Origin: CAYSLC01 sp964431545
Lineage (GTDB): Bacteria; Desulfobacterota; Desulfobacteria; Desulfobacterales; JAABSP01
Reading direction: 5' to 3'
DNA length: 6,328 nucleotides
NCBI GenBank assembly: GCA_964431545.1
Contig: CAYSLC010000277.1
Span: 1-6,328 of the forward strand
In this document: piece by piece, positions 1-4,047 of the stretch
Numbering within the stretch: the first letter of the stretch is position 1
Layout: each line of letters begins with the position of its first letter
Notes under the pieces: generated by a model
What the model saw: only the letters and a program-made list of their open reading frames with translations
Told to the model about the DNA's origin: nothing
The model's database searches: none
Translations under genes and position numbers: made by a program

Positions 1-51
1 GAAAAACAAAATTTTCGCACTCCTTGGAAAAACAAAATTTTCGAACTCCTT
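1..51. repeat. Two tandem 26-bp AT-rich repeat units
   Basis: Bases 1-25 and 27-51 are the same 25-base sequence with one difference (C at 18 versus A at 44), giving a period of 26. Each unit has the core CAAAATTTTCG, centred on the 8-bp palindrome AAAATTTT, and ends in ACTCCTT. The first copy starts exactly at the window edge, so the array may continue to the left. The second copy ends in the palindrome CCTTAAGG (48-55), after which a poor inverted match to the unit can be traced. There are no spacers of CRISPR type. The function is unknown; it could be a minisatellite, a set of binding sites or the edge of a mobile element. Confidence 0.85.
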
Positions 52-60
52 AAGGTGCTC

Positions 61-161
61 GGGAGTCACAACAAAATAAAATCCCCGCCGTTTTGTTTAT
101 GATGAAATTTTGACGGCACGATGAAGCCGGTTCGCGGGTGGTTTTAATTCTTGTGACTCCC
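61..161. repeat. 101-bp segment bounded by perfect 11-bp inverted repeats
   Basis: GGGAGTCACAA (61-71) and TTGTGACTCCC (151-161) are exact reverse complements, separated by 79 mostly AT-rich bases. The right arm abuts the TAA stop of the protease gene (162-164 on the minus strand), so the segment would be the 3' untranslated region of that transcript. An inner pair, GCCGT (87-91) and ACGGC (113-117), could form a further short stem. On the minus strand this is followed by GGGG and a T-rich run, a layout loosely like a weak intrinsic terminator. Alternatives are a small miniature inverted-repeat element or a structured RNA. The repeats are seen directly; the role is inference. Confidence 0.6.
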
Positions 162-1088
162 TTACTTTGAAATCCCGGTGAGGGTCCGGAGGATGCCGAT
201 GGCGTCGTCGAGGCCCAGCTTCCCGTCCTGATTGAAGTCGCCGGGGAGACAGGCGGCAAGGCCGGGCCCGCCGGTCTGCCGGAGGATCCACTCGGCGAAT
301 CCGGAGACACGGGTGTAGACGCCGTACCTGTCGGCCCGGGCGCACCCGTCGCCCCAGGAGACCAGGCCCGCAAGGATCCACCCGGCCCCGTCCCAGATCA
401 TGAGGGGGCCGCCGCTGTCGCCGTAGCAGGCATCCTTTCCCCCTTCCGGGGGTCCGGCGCAGAACATGTTCTCCGTGACGTCGCCCATGGCGCTCAGGCA
501 GTCCGCCTGGTCCGCGATGGGGACCGGGACCTGGAGCAGGTCCCTGGAGGGATTGTAGGGGTAGATTTCGCTGGTGTCCCCCCAACCGAGCACCAGGCCC
601 ATGCGGCCGTCGAGATTCATGCCCTCCCCATCGGGGGCGATGACGGTCAAGTGAGGGACCTCCATTGCCAGCTCCAGCAGGGCGATGTCGGCATCGAGGG
701 AGAAGGGGTCGTAGCCGGGGTGGATCAGGATCTTGGCCAGGTCGACCCGGATCCGGTTCCGCTCGTCGGGGTCGTCCAGGTCGTGGGCGCCCAGGACCAC
801 GTCCACCTGGCTGGGGACCATCCCCTCCACGCAGTGGGCCGCGGTGACCACCCACCGCGGGTGGACCAGGGATCCGCCGCAGAACTGGCCCTCCAGGGAG
901 GTCGGGGAGCTGGCGAAGACCAGGGCGGCCATCCAGGGCCACGACCCCGGGATCGACTCCTCGCCGCCCACGATCCGCTTCAAAGCCGCGCGGAGATCGG
1001 CCGGGCTCTTCTTCTCCGCCGCCTCGGCCCCTCCCCGGAATCCCAGCACCATCATCAAAAGCAACAGCGCCACACCCGTCCGCCTCAT
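162..1088 (-). CDS. Secreted trypsin-like serine protease (family S1) with C-terminal dockerin-like EF-hand
   Basis: This 308-residue exported endopeptidase probably cleaves after Arg or Lys. Residues 1-23 form a Sec signal peptide (MRR, then a Leu/Met-rich core, then AEA before A24). Residues 24-38 are a short propeptide, and activation would cut R38 before IVGG (39-42). The triad is H85 (TAAHC), D134 (DADIALLEL) and S225 (GDSGGP). D219 sits six residues before S225, where trypsin has its specificity Asp, and G246 and G256 match the open pocket glycines. Cysteine pairs 70-86, 197-210 and 221-249 fit three conserved trypsin disulfides; C280 is left over. Residues 284-295 (DFNQDGKLGLDD) form one EF-hand/dockerin-type calcium loop after a Gly-rich linker. 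The frame is open back to 1205, but the start at 1088 is chosen for its strong ribosome site and well-placed signal peptide. The gene is divergent from the efflux operon. The substrate is unknown. Confidence 0.93.
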   Translation of the reverse strand: MRRTGVALLLLMMVLGFRGGAEAAEKKSPADLRAALKRIVGGEESIPGSWPWMAALVFASSPTSLEGQFCGGSLVHPRWVVTAAHCVEGMVPSQVDVVLGAHDLDDPDERNRIRVDLAKILIHPGYDPFSLDADIALLELAMEVPHLTVIAPDGEGMNLDGRMGLVLGWGDTSEIYPYNPSRDLLQVPVPIADQADCLSAMGDVTENMFCAGPPEGGKDACYGDSGGPLMIWDGAGWILAGLVSWGDGCARADRYGVYTRVSGFAEWILRQTGGPGLAACLPGDFNQDGKLGLDDAIGILRTLTGISK

Positions 1089-1095
1089 CGAAAAG

Positions 1096-1103
1096 TCCCC
1101 CTC
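1096..1103 (-). promoter_or_regulatory. Ribosome binding site fixing the protease start
   Basis: On the minus strand GAGGGGGA lies 7 bases before the ATG at 1088, a good Shine-Dalgarno match. It decides the start against the upstream in-frame ATGs, which would bury the signal peptide 39 residues into the protein. The site sits in the loop of a weak hairpin (AAAAG and CTTTT arms, 1091-1107), which would leave it exposed if it forms. Confidence 0.75.
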
Positions 1104-1150
1104 TTTTGTGTTCAAGCGCGCGGAAAAATCCCGCCCCGGTTCCGACCAAG

Positions 1151-1180
1151 GCCATACCACCATCGATCCGCCCGCGTCAA
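1151..1180 (-). promoter_or_regulatory. Candidate sigma70-type promoter for the protease gene
   Basis: On the minus strand TTGACG (1180-1175, five of six consensus bases) is followed after 18 bases by TATGGC (1156-1151, three of six). Transcription would begin near 1144, giving a leader of about 55 bases to the ATG at 1088. The -35 is good but the -10 is weak, so this is only a candidate. If real, it also excludes the longest reading frame, whose first ATG (1205) lies upstream of it. Confidence 0.35.
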
Positions 1181-1200
1181 TGATCCCTTCCTTCCGGGAT

Positions 1201-1210
1201 TTCAATTGAA
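1201..1210. promoter_or_regulatory. Perfect 10-bp palindrome over the efflux -35 box
   Basis: TTCAATTGAA is its own reverse complement and overlaps the first five bases of the candidate -35 hexamer of the efflux promoter. It lies between the two divergent start regions, where a repressor or activator site would be expected. At 10 bp it is short and AT-rich, so it may be chance. No regulator gene is visible in the window. Confidence 0.3.
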
Positions 1211-1234
1211 TCGTCAGCGGAAATATCCTATAAC
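1206..1234 (+). promoter_or_regulatory. Probable sigma70-type promoter of the efflux operon
   Basis: TTGAAT (1206-1211, four of six consensus bases) and TATAAC (1229-1234, five of six) are separated by exactly 17 bases. They stand out in an otherwise GC-rich stretch. Transcription would start near 1241, leaving a leader of about 54 bases to the ATG at 1295. The in-frame ATG at 1238 would then lie upstream of the transcript and could not be used. Confidence 0.6.
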
Positions 1235-1284
1235 GGTATGGAACACAACAGACCCTACCCTATGGTCCGCACCGAGGACGGAAC

Positions 1285-1289
1285 GGGAG
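1285..1289 (+). promoter_or_regulatory. Ribosome binding site of the outer-membrane factor
   Basis: GGGAG lies 5 bases before the ATG at 1295. The other in-frame ATGs at 1238 and 1262 lack a comparable purine-rich site at the right distance, so this motif supports 1295 as the start. Confidence 0.55.
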
Positions 1290-1294
1290 ATCCC

Positions 1295-2869
1295 ATGCAA
1301 GGCAACCATCGCGAAGACGCTACTCCGGAACCAGCCGGACGAACCCGCCGGACGGATGGCGGGCACCGGTTTTCCCCCGGCTCCCGAACGGAGATTTGGG
1401 GTCTGCCGCCCCTTGTCTTCCTCCTGCTTTTTGTCGTATTCTCCACCGGTTGCGTCGGTCGGCCCGACTACAGCTACACGGGGATCCGGCAAGAGTACGC
1501 GGAGGCGATCCGCCGGGCCGCCCCCCTGTCGGAACGGGAGGGGAAGGCGGTCACCTTCGCGGTGGACCGGCCCATCGGGCTGACCGAGGCCATCGATATC
1601 GCCCTTTCCAACAACCCGGAGAAAAGGATGGCCATCGCCCGGATCCGCCGGGCCGAGGCCCGGATCCAGAAGGCGATGGCCGCCTTCTACCCGGCCCTCT
1701 CCTTCTACACGGAATACACCGAAGGGGACGCGCCCTCGGCCTATCTGTTCAAGAAGATCGACCAGCGGGAGCTGCCGCCCGACGCCAATTTCAACGACCC
1801 CGGCAGGATCGAAAACTTCGAATCGGGGCTCAAGGCCCGATGGAACCTCTTCAACGGCGGCCGGGACTACCTTCGGAAACGGATGGCCGAGACCGGACGC
1901 ACCCTGGCCGAAATCGGCCGGCGGACGGTGGAAAACGGGCTGGTCGCCTCGGTGATCTCCGCCTACTACAACGCCCTGGCCGCCCGGGACTTCATCGACA
2001 TCGCCCGGGACTCGGTGCGCACCGTGGAGACCCAGCTTCGGATCATGCGGGTCCGGTTCGAGGCCGGGGGGGCCCTCAAGTCGGACATCCTCTCCCTGGA
2101 GGTGCGGCTGGCCGAGGCCCGGCAGTCGGTGGTGGAGAGCCGGAACAGCCACCGGACCGCCCTGGCGGCCCTGGCCCAGATCCTGGGTATCGGCCCCCAT
2201 CCCCTCCTGCGTCTGGAGAAGGGGGCCGACCTGTCGCTCCCCCTGCCGGACCATTATCTTGGCGGCATCGCCCACGCTCTCGACCACCGGCCGGAGCTGG
2301 CCAAGGTCCGGCAGCAGGTGATCCGGTCCCGGCTCGATCTGGCCCGGGCCCGGGCCGGCCGTCTGCCCCGGGTGGACGTCCAGGGGAAATATTACCTGGA
2401 CGACGAGTCGATGGCCTACGATTTCGACCGGGACAACTGGACGGTGGGGATGGTCCTCAACTGGGACATCTTCACCGGCTTTTCCACCCGGGCCGAGGCC
2501 CGGGAGGCGGAGGCGGCCCTGGAGGAAATGCTCTCGGCGGACCGGCGGTCGAGCCTCTCGGTCAAGACCGAAGTGAAGAACGCCTACCTCGATCTGGAGG
2601 CGGCCACGGCCCGGCTGCGGGTGGCCGAGGCGAGCGTCGCCAACGCCGAGGAGTCCCTCGACCTGGTCAAGAAGCAGTACGAGGGGGGCTCGGCGAGCAT
2701 CACCCGGTACCTCAACGCCGAACTCGACCGGAACCGGGCCCGCACCCGGGCCGCGGCCGCCTTCTACGACCGGGAGAAGGCCCGGGCCGAGGTGGCCCGG
2801 GCCATCGGATACTGGGGCGAAAGCCTCTCCAGTGAAACGCCCCGAGCCGTTTTCCAAACCAGAGAGTAG
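1295..2869 (+). CDS. Outer-membrane efflux factor (TolC/OprM/NodT-type), probable lipoprotein
   Basis: This is the outer-membrane channel of the tripartite pump. In the family, three copies make a beta-barrel with a long periplasmic helical tunnel that docks on the adaptor. From 1295 it has 524 residues, slightly longer than is usual for the family. A hydrophobic core (PLVFLLLFVVFSTGC) ends at C53, a likely lipidation site. Ser at -3 is atypical for a lipobox, and 36 hydrophilic residues precede the core. Two outer-membrane efflux repeats follow, at about 95-300 and 322-510, each with the expected paired motifs: WNLFNGG (183-189) matched by WDIFTGF (390-396), and FEAGGALKSDILSLE (255-269) matched by YEGGSASITRYLNAE (462-476). 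The long Ala/Arg/Glu-rich stretches fit coiled helices. It is first in the operon, 6 bases before the adaptor. The frame opens at 1238, but the promoter and ribosome site favour 1295. The substrate cannot be inferred from this component. Confidence 0.94.
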   Translation: MQGNHREDATPEPAGRTRRTDGGHRFSPGSRTEIWGLPPLVFLLLFVVFSTGCVGRPDYSYTGIRQEYAEAIRRAAPLSEREGKAVTFAVDRPIGLTEAIDIALSNNPEKRMAIARIRRAEARIQKAMAAFYPALSFYTEYTEGDAPSAYLFKKIDQRELPPDANFNDPGRIENFESGLKARWNLFNGGRDYLRKRMAETGRTLAEIGRRTVENGLVASVISAYYNALAARDFIDIARDSVRTVETQLRIMRVRFEAGGALKSDILSLEVRLAEARQSVVESRNSHRTALAALAQILGIGPHPLLRLEKGADLSLPLPDHYLGGIAHALDHRPELAKVRQQVIRSRLDLARARAGRLPRVDVQGKYYLDDESMAYDFDRDNWTVGMVLNWDIFTGFSTRAEAREAEAALEEMLSADRRSSLSVKTEVKNAYLDLEAATARLRVAEASVANAEESLDLVKKQYEGGSASITRYLNAELDRNRARTRAAAAFYDREKARAEVARAIGYWGESLSSETPRAVFQTRE

Positions 2870-2875
2870 CGACCC

Positions 2876-4045
2876 ATGCGCATGGACAGACCGACCCTCA
2901 TCAAGATCGCCGTCATGATCCCCCTGGGGATCGGGGCCCTCATCATCGCCCTTTACACCTTCAACGTCTTTCCCCTGGACAAGATCGAACCAGGGATCGT
3001 CCGGGCCCAGGTCCGGGACGGCTTTGATCCCAAACCCGAAAACGTGGTCCGGGCCGAGGTCCGGAAGGTCCAGGAGACCTACGAGGCGGTGGGAACGGTC
3101 CGGCCCAGCACCGAGGCGAACCTCGACTCCCGGGTGACCGCCCAGGTGGTGGATGTGAAGGTAAAGCCCGGGGACAAGGTCACCAAGGGGCAGGTCCTGG
3201 TCACCCTGGACAGCCGCCAGTACCAGTCGCGGCTCGACCAGGCCCGCCAAGGGCTCAAAAGCGCCGTGGCCGGGAAAAAGCAGGCCGAGCAGTCGGTTGC
3301 CGCCGCCGAGGCCGCCTTCTCCCAGGCCCGGGCCGACTACAGACGCATCCAGACCTACTTCAAATCCCAGGCGGCCACGGAACAGCAGCTGGAGCAGGCC
3401 CGATCCGCCTTTCTCCAGGCCCGGGCCGGATTGAAACGGGCCCGGGAGGCCCTGGAGGGGGCCGAGGCCGGCATCGAACAGGCCCAGGAGGTGATCCGGG
3501 AGGCCGAGATCGCCCAGGGGTACACCCGGCTGGAGGCCCCGGAAGCGGGGGAGGTGCTCAAGAAACTGGTGGAGCCGGGCGACCTGGCGGTCCCCGGCAA
3601 GCCGCTCATCGTCCTCCAGACCACCGGATACCTGCGGCTGGAGGCGTATGTCCGGGAAGGGCTGATCCGGCGGGTCCAGGTGGGCACCGACCTGCCGGTG
3701 GAGATCACCACCCTGGAGAAGAGGGTTACGGGGATGGTGGAGGAGATCATCCCCTATGCCGATCCCCAAACCCGGACCTTCCTGGTGAAGGCATCCCTGC
3801 CCGAGACCCAGGGGCTCTACCCCGGCATGTTCGGCAAGCTCCTCATCCCGGTGGGGGAGATCGAGGTGGTGGTGGTCCCCCGGGGGGCGGTCCGAAAGGT
3901 GGGGCAGCTGGAACTGGTCCGGGTCCGGGAGAAGGACGGCTGGTCCACCCGTTTCATCAAGACGGGACGGCGGATCGACGGGGGCGTGGAGGTCCTCTCC
4001 GGCCTCGCGGGCGATGAGACCGTCGCCCTCCAGGAGTCCTCCTGA
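2876..4045 (+). CDS. RND efflux periplasmic adaptor (membrane fusion protein, AcrA/HlyD type)
   Basis: This 389-residue adaptor bridges the inner-membrane pump and the outer-membrane channel. A hydrophobic segment at about 9-28 has no lipobox or clear cleavage site, so it is probably an uncleaved inner-membrane anchor. The first lipoyl half is at about 85-113 (VDVKVKPGDKVTKGQVLVTLD). A helical hairpin rich in Ala, Gln and Glu spans about 114-213. The second lipoyl half is at about 216-248 (RLEAPEAGEV, then VEPGDLAVPGKPL). The beta-barrel covers about 252-327, with YPGMFGKLLIPVG near its end, and a short membrane-proximal domain closes with VLSGLAGDETVAL (373-385). The gene starts 6 bases after the channel gene's stop, with only a weak purine-rich site (AGAGAG, 2861-2866), so translation is probably coupled. 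An ATG at 2882 is an equally possible start and would remove two residues. Its stop overlaps the pump start. Confidence 0.96.
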   Translation: MRMDRPTLIKIAVMIPLGIGALIIALYTFNVFPLDKIEPGIVRAQVRDGFDPKPENVVRAEVRKVQETYEAVGTVRPSTEANLDSRVTAQVVDVKVKPGDKVTKGQVLVTLDSRQYQSRLDQARQGLKSAVAGKKQAEQSVAAAEAAFSQARADYRRIQTYFKSQAATEQQLEQARSAFLQARAGLKRAREALEGAEAGIEQAQEVIREAEIAQGYTRLEAPEAGEVLKKLVEPGDLAVPGKPLIVLQTTGYLRLEAYVREGLIRRVQVGTDLPVEITTLEKRVTGMVEEIIPYADPQTRTFLVKASLPETQGLYPGMFGKLLIPVGEIEVVVVPRGAVRKVGQLELVRVREKDGWSTRFIKTGRRIDGGVEVLSGLAGDETVALQESS

Positions 4046-4047
4046 TG
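4032..4047 (+). promoter_or_regulatory. Ribosome site and TGATG overlap coupling adaptor to pump
   Basis: AGGAG (4032-4036) lies 8 bases before the pump ATG (4045-4047), inside the end of the adaptor gene. The adaptor stop TGA (4043-4045) shares its A with the ATG, a standard layout for translational coupling. The site is followed by its complement (CTCCT, 4039-4043), so a small hairpin could mask it until ribosomes finish the adaptor. That last point is inference. Confidence 0.7.

Noticed and set aside
1..51. Possible CRISPR repeats
   Set aside because: The two copies are directly adjacent with one base between them, so there are no spacers, and no cas gene is seen.
125..145. GGTTCG motif resembling a tRNA T-loop
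   Set aside because: No acceptor, anticodon or D-arm pairing can be laid out around it.
61..161. Possible retron non-coding RNA because of the flanking inverted repeats
   Set aside because: No reverse transcriptase is present in the window and the interior has no clear msr/msd stems. Inverted repeats alone are not enough.
162..1088. Protease as a functional part of the efflux system
   Set aside because: It is transcribed divergently, has its own promoter candidate and belongs to a family with no known role in RND efflux. Adjacency alone does not support a link.
97..1155. 352-codon minus-strand frame overlapping the protease
   Set aside because: It is the same strand in a different frame and is Arg/Gly/Pro-rich without motifs. 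The protease frame has the full catalytic set and a signal peptide.
1396..2835. 479-codon plus-strand frame inside the outer-membrane factor
   Set aside because: It is a shadow frame with low-complexity Gly/Pro/Arg composition. The overlapping frame shows two efflux-factor repeats.
1214..3769. 851-codon open frame on the minus strand
   Set aside because: It is antisense to the outer-membrane factor and adaptor, both of which match known families along their length. The translation is Gly/Pro/Leu/Asp-rich with no recognisable domain, as expected when a GC-biased gene is read backwards.
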